Part shown: piece by piece, positions 9,120-18,269 of the stretch
Numbering within the stretch: position 1 is the stretch's first letter
How the letters are laid out: the number at the start of each line of letters is the position of its first letter
DNA from: Schleiferiaceae bacterium
Lineage (GTDB): Bacteria > Bacteroidota > Bacteroidia > Flavobacteriales > Schleiferiaceae
DNA: 41,203 bases
Direction: 5' to 3'
NCBI GenBank assembly: GCA_028357285.1
Contig: JAOMWM010000010.1
Location: 1-41,203, forward strand
Translations under genes and position numbers: made by a program
Notes under the pieces: generated by a model
Told to the model about the DNA's origin: nothing
Seen by the model: only the letters and a program-made list of their open reading frames with translations
Database searches by the model: none

Positions 9120-9995
9120 ATGGTAGTTTTAGATGGAAAAGTAACCTCAGCCAAAATCAGACAGGAATTGGCCATTAAGGTCAAAGAATTAAAGGCTCAG
9201 GGTAAAAAGGTTCCGCATCTTGCAGCGATCTTAGTAGGAGAGGACGGGGCTTCTCGCACCTATGTAAATGCCAAAGTTCGTGACTGTGAAGAGGTGGGAT
9301 TCGGGTCAACATTGATAAAACTTCCATCGGAAACTACTGAGGATGAGCTTCTCAAAGCCATAACCAAGCTCAATAATGATGAGGATATTGACGGCTACAT
9401 AGTACAACTGCCATTACCTAAGCATATAGATGAAACGAAGGTTTTATTGGCTGTTGATCCTAAAAAAGATGTGGACGGATTTCATCCACAGAATGTTGGC
9501 AAGATGACGCTGAATCTACCGACCTACATTCCTGCTACACCTCAAGGAATCGTTGAATTATTGCGTCGATATGAAGTTCCCACTGAAGGAAAAAATTGTG
9601 TCGTAATTGGTCGCTCGCACATTGTAGGTTCGCCTATGTCGATTTTACTGAGTCAGCATAATTACCCGGGAAATTGTACCGTGACACTTTGCCACAGTCG
9701 TACTCAAAACCTTGAAGATGTTTGCCGAAATGCAGATATTATAGTTGCAGCCTTAGGTCGTCCTGGATTTATAACAGCAGATATGGTTAAGGAGGGTGCA
9801 TGTGTCATTGATGTAGGAATTACGAGAGTAGACGATAGCACCAAGAAGAGCGGCTTTAGGTTGCTTGGTGATGTGGACTATGAGGCAGTCGCGCCTAAAT
9901 GCAGTTTCATAACACCTGTACCAGGAGGTGTGGGGCCAATGACTCGTGCCGCTTTGATGATGAATACAATGAAGGTAACAGAGCTTGCAGACTAA
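9120..9995 (+). CDS. folD: Bifunctional methylenetetrahydrofolate dehydrogenase / methenyltetrahydrofolate cyclohydrolase
   Basis: Converts 5,10-methylene-THF to 10-formyl-THF, the formyl donor for purines and for initiator Met-tRNA (fmt lies further along this window). In 291 residues the catalytic Tyr48-x3-Lys52 pair is seen in SRTYVNAK. Also present are the substrate-loop sequence [15 protein letters not shown], the NADP-binding [11 protein letters not shown], and the C-terminal signature [12 protein letters not shown]. The protein is slightly longer than E. coli FolD, with a small insertion ([14 protein letters not shown]) of a kind common in Bacteroidota. Cytoplasmic; embedded between ffh and queE. 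Confidence 0.97.
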   Translation: MVVLDGKVTSAKIRQELAIKVKELKAQGKKVPHLAAILVGEDGASRTYVNAKVRDCEEVGFGSTLIKLPSETTEDELLKAITKLNNDEDIDGYIVQLPLPKHIDETKVLLAVDPKKDVDGFHPQNVGKMTLNLPTYIPATPQGIVELLRRYEVPTEGKNCVVIGRSHIVGSPMSILLSQHNYPGNCTVTLCHSRTQNLEDVCRNADIIVAALGRPGFITADMVKEGACVIDVGITRVDDSTKKSGFRLLGDVDYEAVAPKCSFITPVPGGVGPMTRAALMMNTMKVTELAD

Positions 9996-10643
9996 GTGAA
10001 AGATATTCAAACCTCATCCAGCTATCAGCAGTCGGACATAAGAGATGGACTAGTGGTTCCTCTTATGGAAGAATTTTATACTATACAAGGTGAAGGTTTT
10101 CATACTGGTAAAGCCGCTTATTTTATACGAATAGGTGGCTGTGATGTAGGTTGCCATTGGTGCGATGTAAAAGAAAGCTGGAACCCAGATAGTCATCCGC
10201 CAACATCGATCGAGGCCATTGTAGAAAATGCAAAGAAGTACAGTTCAACGGTTGTTGTCACAGGAGGTGAGCCTTTAACGTGGAATATGGAGCCCTTAGT
10301 TTCCTCATTGAAAACGAAGGGTATGCAAGTATATGTTGAAACTTCGGGAGCGTATAAGCTAACTGGAGATTGGGATTGGATTTGTCTAAGCCCAAAGAAG
10401 ACAGCGAAACCTAAGGAAGCTTACTACAAAGCTGCGCATGAATTAAAGGTGATCATCTACAATCTAAACGACTTTAAATGGGCGGAAGAGCATGCAGCTA
10501 AGATGCATGAAGGCTGCCAATTATTTTTACAACCTGAATGGAGTAAGCGTGAGGAGATGATGCCTTTCATTGTTGATTATGTGATGAACAATCCGAAGTG
10601 GAAGGTGAGCTTACAGACCCACAAATACATGCATATTCCTTAA
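9996..10643 (+). CDS. queE: 7-carboxy-7-deazaguanine synthase QueE (radical SAM)
   Basis: Radical SAM enzyme that forms 7-carboxy-7-deazaguanine, the committed ring contraction on the way to queuosine. The 4Fe-4S cluster cysteines are C49, C53 and C56 in CDVGCHWC. The variant spacing C-x3-C-x2-C is intact, followed by TGGEPLTW. I use the GTG at 9996, directly after the folD TAA, because relatives carry about 20 residues before the conserved LMEEFYTIQGEG. An ATG at 10065 would begin exactly inside that motif and is less likely. Length is 215 residues. Queuosine is placed on GUN-anticodon tRNAs, including the tRNA-Asp in this window. Confidence 0.95.
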   Translation: MKDIQTSSSYQQSDIRDGLVVPLMEEFYTIQGEGFHTGKAAYFIRIGGCDVGCHWCDVKESWNPDSHPPTSIEAIVENAKKYSSTVVVTGGEPLTWNMEPLVSSLKTKGMQVYVETSGAYKLTGDWDWICLSPKKTAKPKEAYYKAAHELKVIIYNLNDFKWAEEHAAKMHEGCQLFLQPEWSKREEMMPFIVDYVMNNPKWKVSLQTHKYMHIP

Positions 10644-10646
10644 GCT

Positions 10647-11597
10647 ATGGGTAAGGTACTTTCAGTTACAGAAGCTGTTGATGTTCTGCTACAAGGGCAA
10701 ATCGTGGGTTTGCCTACAGAGACGGTCTATGGTTTAGGTGCAGATGCTACCAATGAGTCTGCGGTAGCTCAGGTATTTATAGCAAAGAACAGACCCCGTT
10801 TTGATCCACTGATTGTGCACGTGCCTACTTTGGCTGCAGTAAGAGAGATTGCGGAATTATCCGAAGCAGCCGAGCAGCTTTTCCTTGCTTTTAGCCCCGG
10901 TCCATTAACGGTTGTTTTGCCAAAAAAGGATACTATTCCAGATCTTGTAACAAGCGGACATCCCACTGTGGCTGTTAGAATTCCGGCACACCCTCTGATG
11001 CTGTCGGTATTGCAATCTAGTGGGCTTTACATCGCTGCGCCAAGCGCAAATCCGTTTGGTTTTGCATCACCGACAACGGCTCAACATGTATTGGACCAGT
11101 TAGGCAACTTGATTTCAGGCGTTGTCGATGGTGGTCCTTGTAGTATCGGTATTGAAAGTACCATAGTCGATATGAGTAGTGATGCACCTAAAGTATTGCG
11201 CTTAGGAGGAATGGCGTTGGAACAATTAGAACGAGTCCTTGGTCCGATTTCTACGCAGTTAAGTTCTTCAAATCCAAATGCACCTGGAATGCTCACCTCG
11301 CACTACAACCCCGGGGCCCCTGTTGAGTTATTTAATGATAGAGAAGCTCTCTTGGCTGCTTTACAGTTGGAGGATTCTGATGCCATAGGAATACTCTATT
11401 GGGGTGAGACTATAGCCCATGCTAGCAGCTTTAATTTGAGTGAGCAACGATCAGATTTGGAAGCTGCTTGTAATCTATTTAAAGGATTGCGACTCATAGG
11501 TAGGGCTCCTGTAACAAGAATCTATGTACACTTATTACCTGAATATGGTTTAGGTAGAGCTGTGAACGACCGTCTTCAACGTGCTGCTAACAAATAA
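10647..11597 (+). CDS. L-threonylcarbamoyladenylate synthase (Sua5/YrdC family)
   Basis: Makes threonylcarbamoyl-AMP from threonine, bicarbonate and ATP for t6A37 modification of ANN-decoding tRNAs. The partner transferase TsaD is encoded at 26538-27557. The YrdC domain (about 1-200) shows LPTETVYGLGADA, the KxR signature KNRPRFDPL, SPGPLTVVL and APSANPFGFASPT. After a linker with the conserved PGMLTSHYNPGAP comes a C-terminal Sua5 domain (about 220-316). The protein is therefore the two-domain Sua5 type rather than the short TsaC type. It is the last gene of the plus-strand array and is followed by a hairpin terminator. Confidence 0.94.
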   Translation: MGKVLSVTEAVDVLLQGQIVGLPTETVYGLGADATNESAVAQVFIAKNRPRFDPLIVHVPTLAAVREIAELSEAAEQLFLAFSPGPLTVVLPKKDTIPDLVTSGHPTVAVRIPAHPLMLSVLQSSGLYIAAPSANPFGFASPTTAQHVLDQLGNLISGVVDGGPCSIGIESTIVDMSSDAPKVLRLGGMALEQLERVLGPISTQLSSSNPNAPGMLTSHYNPGAPVELFNDREALLAALQLEDSDAIGILYWGETIAHASSFNLSEQRSDLEAACNLFKGLRLIGRAPVTRIYVHLLPEYGLGRAVNDRLQRAANK

Positions 11598-11605
11598 GTT
11601 AGAAT

Positions 11606-11627
11606 AAGAGGTGCAGGCACCTTTTTT
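11606..11627 (+). terminator. Rho-independent-type terminator after the argS-Sua5 gene array
   Basis: A short hairpin, AGGTG / CAGG loop / CACCT, with flanking A-T and G-T pairs, followed by a run of six T. It lies just after the Sua5 stop and before the TonB receptor gene, so it plausibly ends the operon. The stem is short, so strength is uncertain. Confidence 0.6.
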
Positions 11628-11654
11628 AATTGAAAATCTTTCTATTTTAAGGGA

Positions 11655-14447
11655 ATGAACAAAACCCTTCTTTTTATCGCACTTCTGTGCAGCAGCTCAC
11701 TATATGCGCAACTTAGCGGTATAGTTGTTGATTCCCGTGGAGAGCCTATTGTAGGAGCAAGCGTCATAGTATTGAATGGAACCATGCCAACAAATATTGG
11801 TACAGTGACCGATTTTGATGGAAATTGGTCCTTAAACATCTATGGTAAGAATGCGGAGCGCGCTGCCGTTCGAGTTCAAAGCATGGGATTTCAATCCTTA
11901 GATTTCAAAACTACAGGGACTGATAATCGAATTGTGTTGCAACCGGATCAAAACCTTCTTAAAGAGGTCAGCGTGGTACAACAGCGTTTGAGTGCGCAGC
12001 AAGAAAAGAGTGCCCTCACCGTAGAAAGTATGGATGCATTGGCTATTAAAGAGAGCCCCAGTGTCAGTTTTTACGATCATTTAGGTACGCTAAAAGGCGT
12101 CGATTTGACAAGCGCTAGCATAGGATTTAAAATCATCAATACAAGAGGTTTCAATAGCACGTCGCCTGTACGATCGTTACAACTTATTGATGGAGTTGAT
12201 AATCAGAGCCCTGGATTGAATTTTAGTTTAGGTAATTTCCTAGGTGCACCAGACCTCGATATTGTAACTGTTGACGTTATTGCTGGTGCAAGTACCGCAT
12301 TTTACGGTCCCAGTGCGTTCAACGGCGTAATTGCTATGCAAACGAAGGATCCCTTTCAATTTACAGGGTTGAGTGCAAGCTTAAAGGCGGGAGAGCGCAA
12401 TCTCACTGAGTTTTCCTTACGTTGGGCGGCGAAAGTAAATGAAAAATTTGCCTATAAAATCAACGTGTTCGCACTAAAGGCAGACGATTGGGAAGCGAAC
12501 AATATGGATCCTACGGATGTGAGTAGAGACGATGCAACGAATCCAGGTGGTTATGATGCCGTTAATCGTTACGGAGATGAAGATTGGTGGGACGATGGCG
12601 GTGATTCAAAGACATTCCCCGGGCTAGGAAGATTTTATCGTGCTGGTATTGAAGAGAAATATTTAGTGGATTATGATACCGAAAACATCAAGTTAACCAC
12701 GGCGCTACACTATAAGATAAAAGAGGATTTAACAGCGATTTATGCTGTTAATTTCGGTTCAGGTACAACCGTTTACCAAGGAGATAACAGATACAGTCTC
12801 AAGGACATTCTATTCCTTCAGAATAGGGTAGAGCTGCAAAAGAAGGACAAGTGGTTTTGGCGAGCTTATTCCACCCATGAAGATGCTGGTAATAGTTACG
12901 ACGCTTATTTTACGGCATTAAGAATGCAAGACAGTGTGGTATCGAATCAGTCCTACAATCTCTACTATACGGGCCTTTGGAATATTTTCAATAAACCGAA
13001 AGTTCGCGCCATGCCCGGGGCTCCGGCCAACAGTCTTCCTATGAGCCAGTATCAATCTATTATGGATTCTTTGATCGCAAGTAACCCGGATTTTTTCAAC
13101 CAATTACACGAAGACAACAGGAATAATGTATCGATAGCTACAGCATCTGACGCATTAGGTGCAGTTACCATTGAGGAACTTCAGAGTTTTGCTAATCAAC
13201 TAACACCCGGAACATCAGAATTTGACAATTTGAAGAATCATATTACTTCTACCTTATTTACTGACGGTGGCAGCCGTTTTTATGATAAATCGGCACTGTA
13301 CCACACACAGGGTGAACGTACGTTTACTTTTGATAATGGCGCAATATTTCGAGTTGGTGCTAATGTCCGGCTTTACACACCGAAAAGTGCAGGTACAATA
13401 TTCTCAGATACAGCTGGTACCACTATAACAAATAGAGAAGCCGGACTCTACGGAGGGTGGGAGCAATCCTTTTTAGATGAGCGCCTTAAATTAAGTGCAA
13501 CTGGGAGAATCGATAAAAATCAAAATTTTCGAGCATTGGTTTCTCCAGCAGTTTCTTCTGTATACAATGCGACAGAGAACCAAACTTTTCGTCTAAGCTT
13601 TTCAAGCGCCATTCGTAACCCAACATTGGCTGACCAGTATCTAAATTATAATGTCGGTAGAGCCGTGCTTCTAGGTAACCTAGGTGGCTTTGACTCATTA
13701 GTGACTTTAGACAATATTGTGGAATATTTAGGCAAGCCAGCGAATGGAAGACTTTCACACGATTTTGGTTATTTCAATGTAGATGCCATACGACCTGAAA
13801 AGGTAAAAACTGCTGAGGCAGGTTATCGAGCGACTATAGGGAAGCGCATTTTTGTTGATGCAAATTACTATTACAGTCTTTATGATGATTTTATAGGATA
13901 CATAATAGGAGCAGACATTGAAGAAGGAACAACAGCCATTGACAGATTGAAGTCATTGCAGGTCTATCGCGTTGCCGCGAATGCAACGGAGCAAGTAACG
14001 ACTCAAGGTTTCAGCATTGGTATGAACACATTTGTCGGTGATTATCAGACATTAACTGGTAATTACAGTTGGAATAAACTTACATCTGCGGTATCTGATC
14101 CTATAGTACCGGCCTTTAACACTCCAGAGCACAAGTTCAATCTAGGATGGAATATTCGTAATTACCCATGGAAGAATGACGATTCAAAGCTTATTGGTGC
14201 CGGTGTGAACTACAAATGGGTTGAGGGATTTATATTTGAAGGATCACCCCAATTTACAGGCTCTATACCCTCTTACGGCTTATGTGATGCACAAGTATCA
14301 CTGACCCGAGTAAAGGAAAACTCAAATAAAAAACGTACCATTACATATAAAATAGGCGCTAGTAACGTCTTAAACAATAAAGTATATCAAGTATTTGGGG
14401 GGCCTTTAGTAGGGAGGTTGGCTTATCTAAGTATTCAAATTAATTAA
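11655..14447 (+). CDS. TonB-dependent outer-membrane receptor with carboxypeptidase-regulatory-like domain
   Basis: A 930-residue outer-membrane active transporter. A signal peptide (MNKTLLFIALLCSSSLYAQ) is followed by a CarboxypepD_reg-like domain (about 20-105; LSGIVVDSRGEPIVGASV). The plug follows (about 110-235; RGFNSTSPVRSLQLIDGVDN and GASTAFYGPSAFNGVIAM). The large beta-barrel extends to the C-terminus, which ends in an aromatic/hydrophobic strand (LVGRLAYLSIQIN). No SusD-type partner lies beside it; instead a T9SS-exported hydrolase-like gene follows after 15 bp. The ligand cannot be read from the sequence. The receptor is not obviously SusC-like, and its barrel lies within the common size range. 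Confidence 0.93.
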   Translation: MNKTLLFIALLCSSSLYAQLSGIVVDSRGEPIVGASVIVLNGTMPTNIGTVTDFDGNWSLNIYGKNAERAAVRVQSMGFQSLDFKTTGTDNRIVLQPDQNLLKEVSVVQQRLSAQQEKSALTVESMDALAIKESPSVSFYDHLGTLKGVDLTSASIGFKIINTRGFNSTSPVRSLQLIDGVDNQSPGLNFSLGNFLGAPDLDIVTVDVIAGASTAFYGPSAFNGVIAMQTKDPFQFTGLSASLKAGERNLTEFSLRWAAKVNEKFAYKINVFALKADDWEANNMDPTDVSRDDATNPGGYDAVNRYGDEDWWDDGGDSKTFPGLGRFYRAGIEEKYLVDYDTENIKLTTALHYKIKEDLTAIYAVNFGSGTTVYQGDNRYSLKDILFLQNRVELQKKDKWFWRAYSTHEDAGNSYDAYFTALRMQDSVVSNQSYNLYYTGLWNIFNKPKVRAMPGAPANSLPMSQYQSIMDSLIASNPDFFNQLHEDNRNNVSIATASDALGAVTIEELQSFANQLTPGTSEFDNLKNHITSTLFTDGGSRFYDKSALYHTQGERTFTFDNGAIFRVGANVRLYTPKSAGTIFSDTAGTTITNREAGLYGGWEQSFLDERLKLSATGRIDKNQNFRALVSPAVSSVYNATENQTFRLSFSSAIRNPTLADQYLNYNVGRAVLLGNLGGFDSLVTLDNIVEYLGKPANGRLSHDFGYFNVDAIRPEKVKTAEAGYRATIGKRIFVDANYYYSLYDDFIGYIIGADIEEGTTAIDRLKSLQVYRVAANATEQVTTQGFSIGMNTFVGDYQTLTGNYSWNKLTSAVSDPIVPAFNTPEHKFNLGWNIRNYPWKNDDSKLIGAGVNYKWVEGFIFEGSPQFTGSIPSYGLCDAQVSLTRVKENSNKKRTITYKIGASNVLNNKVYQVFGGPLVGRLAYLSIQIN

Positions 14448-14462
14448 CCTCTTTTAAAGAAC

Positions 14463-16055
14463 ATGCCTATGAAAAAGTTTACACTTTTACTATGTTCATT
14501 GCTCTTTTCAGTTACTGTTGTTGCACAGCGCTACACTACTGAAATATTCAATGACAATGAAATTATTGTATCATCAGATGTCAGTTATGGTGTTAATTTC
14601 AACCCTTACATAGATTCTGCATTGCTTGGAGGAACGAACCTTCAACCGTTGCAAGCAGACTTCTATATGCCTTCCCCTGCTGTAGATACAGTTACTAACC
14701 GTCCGGTTGTTATTGTATGGCATACTGGTTCATTCCTTCCTAAAGGGATAAATGGCTCTCCATTAGGAACGCGTCAAGACAGCGCAGTAGTAGAGATGTG
14801 TCATCGTTTTGCAAAAATGGGATACGTGAGTATTGCTGCTTCTTACCGTTTAGGTTGGTTGGCAAATAGTACCAATCTAGATGTACGTCGCGGAAGTAAC
14901 TTACTCGCGGTCTACTATTCTATCCAAGATGCAAAAGCGCTCGTACGCTATTTGAACTTAACACAAATGGGTGCTGGTAATCCATACGGTATTAACGCAA
15001 GTAATACCATTATGGTAGGTCAAGGTTCAGGCGGTTACTTAACATTTGCATATGCCACAATAGACAAACATTCAGAAGTCGCAGGGCCAAACAAATTTAA
15101 GTATCAGGATTCAACCGGCATCTTCGGTCAGCCTGTACTTCCTGGCGACTCTTATGTCGACACGTCTATTGTCGGTGATATCGACGGCTTTGGTGCAGAG
15201 GTAGTTGTCACTGGACAGAATGCATTAGGTTTACCAACAATGGACTACAGCTCTCCTGGTCGTAATTATATTAATCATCCAGGTATGCCGGATGATATTC
15301 TTATGACTATCAATATGGGAGGCGCTATGGGAGATGGTGCTTGGTTGGAACAAGGTGATGTTCCTATGTTGAGTATCCATAGTAAATTCGATTTCTTCGC
15401 ACCATATGATACCGGTATGGTTTACGTACCAATAGGAGCACAATTCTTTGCAGTTGTGAGTGTAACCGGATCATACGGCGCAATTAAAGCAGCTAACGCA
15501 TTAGGCAATAATGATATATTCTTAAACGAAAACTATACTGATGCAGTATGGGTAGACCAACAAGCAACTAACCCAACAGGTGAAGAGTGTTTATATACTG
15601 TTGAAATTGCTCCTGCCCAAGCAGCAACCCCATGGATTGTTCATACTTCTCCTTGGAATTGGTATGATCCAAATGATCCGAATATTACAGCAACTGATGC
15701 CAATCCAAATGTGAAGAGTACTTCAATAGCTTGGATGGATACGGTTATGTCATTCATAGTACCACGTATGGCTACTGTATTGCAAGCAGAAGGGGTGCCA
15801 GCAGGTATCGTTGAAACGGCGCAATCGTTCGAGGTTTATCCAAACCCAGCCTCTGATCTAGTGGCTATCAAAGGAACGAATGGCAGTATGTTTACAAGTA
15901 TACAAGCTTTCGATATTACTGGTAGAGTAGTGTACGCATCGGATGCAACTGGCAACAGGTTAAGCATTGATGTTTCGAATTGGAATAATGGAATCTATTT
16001 GGTGCAGATAGCAACCGAAAATGGTGTCCAAGTCAAACGCATCGTTGTAAACTAA
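14463..16055 (+). CDS. Secreted alpha/beta-hydrolase-like protein with T9SS type A sorting domain
   Basis: The 530-residue protein begins with a signal peptide (MKKFTLLLCSLLFSVTVVAQ; ATG at 14463, or at 14469, which gives the more canonical start). The body (about 60-420) looks like a carboxylesterase-type alpha/beta hydrolase: RPVVIVWHTGSF near the oxyanion strand, a nucleophile-elbow region VGQGSGGYL with Ser189, and a possible acid in SIHSKFDF. The elbow is not a clean GxSxG, so activity is uncertain. The last 75 residues form a T9SS type A domain (VYPNPAS, FDITGRVVY, NGIYLVQI, KRIVVN), so the product is exported across the outer membrane. It follows the TonB receptor by 15 bp and ends at a strong terminator, implying a two-gene unit. 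Confidence 0.82.
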   Translation: MPMKKFTLLLCSLLFSVTVVAQRYTTEIFNDNEIIVSSDVSYGVNFNPYIDSALLGGTNLQPLQADFYMPSPAVDTVTNRPVVIVWHTGSFLPKGINGSPLGTRQDSAVVEMCHRFAKMGYVSIAASYRLGWLANSTNLDVRRGSNLLAVYYSIQDAKALVRYLNLTQMGAGNPYGINASNTIMVGQGSGGYLTFAYATIDKHSEVAGPNKFKYQDSTGIFGQPVLPGDSYVDTSIVGDIDGFGAEVVVTGQNALGLPTMDYSSPGRNYINHPGMPDDILMTINMGGAMGDGAWLEQGDVPMLSIHSKFDFFAPYDTGMVYVPIGAQFFAVVSVTGSYGAIKAANALGNNDIFLNENYTDAVWVDQQATNPTGEECLYTVEIAPAQAATPWIVHTSPWNWYDPNDPNITATDANPNVKSTSIAWMDTVMSFIVPRMATVLQAEGVPAGIVETAQSFEVYPNPASDLVAIKGTNGSMFTSIQAFDITGRVVYASDATGNRLSIDVSNWNNGIYLVQIATENGVQVKRIVVN

Positions 16056-16079
16056 TCGACCGCGCTTAATGTTAATAGA

Positions 16080-16111
16080 GTCCTCATACGAACGTATGGG
16101 GACTTTTTTTT
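16080..16111 (+). terminator. Strong rho-independent terminator
   Basis: An 11 bp stem (GTCCTCATACG pairing with CGTATGGGGAC, one T-G wobble) closes on a two-base AA apex and is followed by eight T. It lies 25 bp after the T9SS hydrolase stop and ends the receptor-hydrolase unit. Confidence 0.85.
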
Positions 16112-16115
16112 GCCA

Positions 16116-16123
16116 TAAATTTG
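16116..16123 (+). promoter_or_regulatory. Putative -7 element for the class IV aminotransferase
   Basis: TAAATTTG matches the Bacteroidota -7 consensus TAnnTTTG exactly and lies 21 bp before the ATG at 16145, immediately after a terminator. No TTG sits at the ideal -33 spacing, which overlaps the terminator stem. Confidence 0.45.
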
Positions 16124-16144
16124 CCCACGATAAAGGAAAACCAA

Positions 16145-16990
16145 ATGATTAATTTCAATACGGAACTTCAAGCACTCGAAAAACTACCTATTACTGCTTT
16201 AGAGCGTGCAGCACGTTATGGTGATGGTGTTTTTGAGACCATCAGGATGCGTGAAGGTAAATTACTCTTCATAGAAGATCACTATTTCCGATTGATGGCT
16301 AGCATGCGTATACTGCGCATGGCTATTCCTATGGAGTTCACTCCAGAATTTATTGTGGATCAATCATTGAGGCTTGCTGAGGAGCGCGGTTTTGAAAACG
16401 GTCGCTTGCGATTACAGATCGTTCGTCGTGGTGGCGGTACCTATACACCTAATAGCAACGCGATTGATTGGTGGATGGAATTAGAACCGATTGAGACCAA
16501 GGATTACGTTTTAAATCATGTAGGCTTGAAAGTGGAGCTCTTTAAAGATCATTACGTACAGCCAGGGCTACTATCTACATTAAAGAGTAGTAATGCCTTG
16601 CCCTATGTTTTAGGAAGCATTTATGCTAAAGAGAATCAATTCGATGCGGTACTTTTAGTGAATGATGCTAAGCAATTGGTCGAAGCGAATTACGGTAATG
16701 TATTTCTCGTTCAAGGCAACATTCTACGCACCGCCCCTTTAGAGGATGGCGCATTACGAGGCATTTTTAGGAAGAATGTACTCGATTGGGCGAAGGATAT
16801 AGGGCTCGAAGTGCAAGAGGCCTCTATTAACCCATTTGACTTGCAAAAAGCGGATGAAGTATGGATCACAAATACAATTCGTGGTATTCAGTGGGTTGAG
16901 CAGTACCGTAAAAAGACATTTGGTGCAACGAAAGCGAAGGAAATGATTGATATGATTAACCGTAAGCTCAATGTCTTAGGTGCCCTTTAA
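16145..16990 (+). CDS. Class IV PLP-dependent aminotransferase (PabC/IlvE-like)
   Basis: Fold-type IV PLP enzyme, 281 residues. It shows ARYGDGVFETIRM near the N-terminus, the probable Schiff-base lysine in LLSTLKSSNALPYV, EANYGNVF, and the phosphate/C-terminal region WITNTIRGIQWV. The family includes aminodeoxychorismate lyase, branched-chain aminotransferase and D-amino-acid aminotransferase. The short length and sequence fit the PabC-like subgroup, but the substrate is not decided. I choose the ATG at 16145, preceded by AAAGGA, over an in-frame TTG at 16121 that would lie inside the -7 element. It converges on yqgE with a 4 bp overlap of stop codons. Confidence 0.88.
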   Translation: MINFNTELQALEKLPITALERAARYGDGVFETIRMREGKLLFIEDHYFRLMASMRILRMAIPMEFTPEFIVDQSLRLAEERGFENGRLRLQIVRRGGGTYTPNSNAIDWWMELEPIETKDYVLNHVGLKVELFKDHYVQPGLLSTLKSSNALPYVLGSIYAKENQFDAVLLVNDAKQLVEANYGNVFLVQGNILRTAPLEDGALRGIFRKNVLDWAKDIGLEVQEASINPFDLQKADEVWITNTIRGIQWVEQYRKKTFGATKAKEMIDMINRKLNVLGAL

Positions 16991-17550
16991 TTCATCCAAG
17001 GATCTTCTGGGGCATTAGCCCATAGTGCGAATTCACCACCCAATGTCTTCATGTATTTACGCCACGCCTCACTAGTGAGCTCAAGTGGTTCTATCTCAAA
17101 TGGCGGTTTCAGTACAATCCAAGTCCCTTGACCAATTTCTTCTTCAAGTTGCCTAGCCGCCCAACCACTATAACCTAAGAAAAACTTGCATCGTACCGAT
17201 TGAATATTCAATTCTCTCGCGGTTCTAATGGCTTCTTGTAAAATAGTATAATCGCCACCTAAATAGAGGCCATTCCCAGCGTCCATTGCACCGTTTAAGG
17301 TATCCATCGTATGTAAATAAAAGAGCGCATCCTGCTCTACAGGACCACCGTAATAGATAGGGTCTTCTCCAGGAAGCTGATTCATAAAGTCTTGAGCAAG
17401 GAGTGAAGAGTTCTTATTAAGAGTGAATCCAAGCGAACCGTCTTTATCGTGAGCTGTTAGGTATACAACCGATTGCTCAAAAAAGCCATCACCAATAAGC
17501 GGTTTAGAAATTAAGAGTACGCCTTTTTGTGGACGGTTTTTGTTTTGCAT
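16987..17550 (-). CDS. YqgE/AlgH family protein
   Basis: A 187-residue protein matching the whole UPF0301 (YqgE/AlgH) family. It starts KGVLLISKPLIGDGFFEQSVVYL, continues with GSLGFTLNK and YYGGPVEQDALFYLHT, and keeps KFFLGYSGWAARQLEEEI. The biochemical role of the family is unsettled; no transcription-factor domain is visible despite the historical AlgH name. No signal peptide. The neighbourhood of aminotransferase, yqgE, HU, fmt and recQ is one I recognise as recurring in Bacteroidota. It is divergent from pdxH across only 17 bp. Confidence 0.93.
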   Translation of the reverse strand: MQNKNRPQKGVLLISKPLIGDGFFEQSVVYLTAHDKDGSLGFTLNKNSSLLAQDFMNQLPGEDPIYYGGPVEQDALFYLHTMDTLNGAMDAGNGLYLGGDYTILQEAIRTARELNIQSVRCKFFLGYSGWAARQLEEEIGQGTWIVLKPPFEIEPLELTSEAWRKYMKTLGGEFALWANAPEDPWMN

Positions 17551-17567
17551 TACACTAATTTAGTAAC

Positions 17568-18206
17568 ATGGATTTACACAACATTCGCGAAGATTATAAG
17601 TTCGATTCATTGCTTGAAGCGAATCTACAGAAAAACCCTGTTGATCAATTTAAAGATTGGTTTGAGAGTTATCAACTTTTAAGAGTAAAAGATGCCAATG
17701 CAATGGCAATTGCTACTGTAGATGGAAACGGTATACCCCAGAATAGAATTGTGTTGTTAAAGGAGGTGCGTAAAGATGGTTTGGTATTCTACACGAACTA
17801 CGCGTCAGACAAGGGGCAACAACTTATGGAGAATCCTAATATCAGTTCGCTTTTTTATTGGCGTGAACAAGAGCGTCAAATACGTATTACAGGAACCGTA
17901 AGTAAACTTGATGAGCAAGAGAATGAGAAGTATTTTAAGACGAGGCCTTGGCTTAGTCAAATAGGTGCTGCCGCTTCTGACCAAAGCAAGGCAATAGAGG
18001 ATCGGAATGCGCTAGAGAAGAAGTTTAATGCGTTTCAGCAAAATTATCCAGAGGGAAGCGCTGTTCCTAAGCCAGAATCTTGGGGCGGGTTCTTAATTTC
18101 TCCCGAAACATTTGAGTTTTGGCAGGGTAGGTCCGGTAGGCTCCATGATCGGATCATCTACACGATGAATGAGGGTCATTGGGTTACTAAACGATTGCAG
18201 CCTTAG
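17568..18206 (+). CDS. pdxH: Pyridoxamine 5'-phosphate oxidase
   Basis: FMN enzyme converting pyridoxine or pyridoxamine 5'-phosphate to PLP, the cofactor needed by the aminotransferase encoded nearby. All 212 residues fit PdxH: N-terminal MDLHNIREDYKFDSL, FMN contacts in NRIVLLKEVRKDGLVFYTNY and ERQIRITG, SQIGAAASDQS, and the C-terminal substrate/FMN signature SWGGFLISPETFEFWQGR with RLHDR. Cytoplasmic. It starts 17 bp from the divergent yqgE start, so any promoter must lie partly inside yqgE. Its 3' end faces HU across a bidirectional terminator. Confidence 0.97.
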   Translation: MDLHNIREDYKFDSLLEANLQKNPVDQFKDWFESYQLLRVKDANAMAIATVDGNGIPQNRIVLLKEVRKDGLVFYTNYASDKGQQLMENPNISSLFYWREQERQIRITGTVSKLDEQENEKYFKTRPWLSQIGAAASDQSKAIEDRNALEKKFNAFQQNYPEGSAVPKPESWGGFLISPETFEFWQGRSGRLHDRIIYTMNEGHWVTKRLQP

Positions 18207-18220
18207 CATATGGGCAAAAA

Positions 18221-18248
18221 AAAATGCCTTCCCTAAGGAAGGCATTTT
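18221..18248. terminator. Bidirectional terminator between pdxH and HU
   Basis: A perfect 12 bp inverted repeat (AAAATGCCTTCC and its complement) with a CTAA loop, flanked by A and T runs, so it can act on both strands. It lies between the convergent pdxH and HU genes. Confidence 0.88.
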
Positions 18249-18269
18249 GATAAGGTATAAGTCTTAAGA

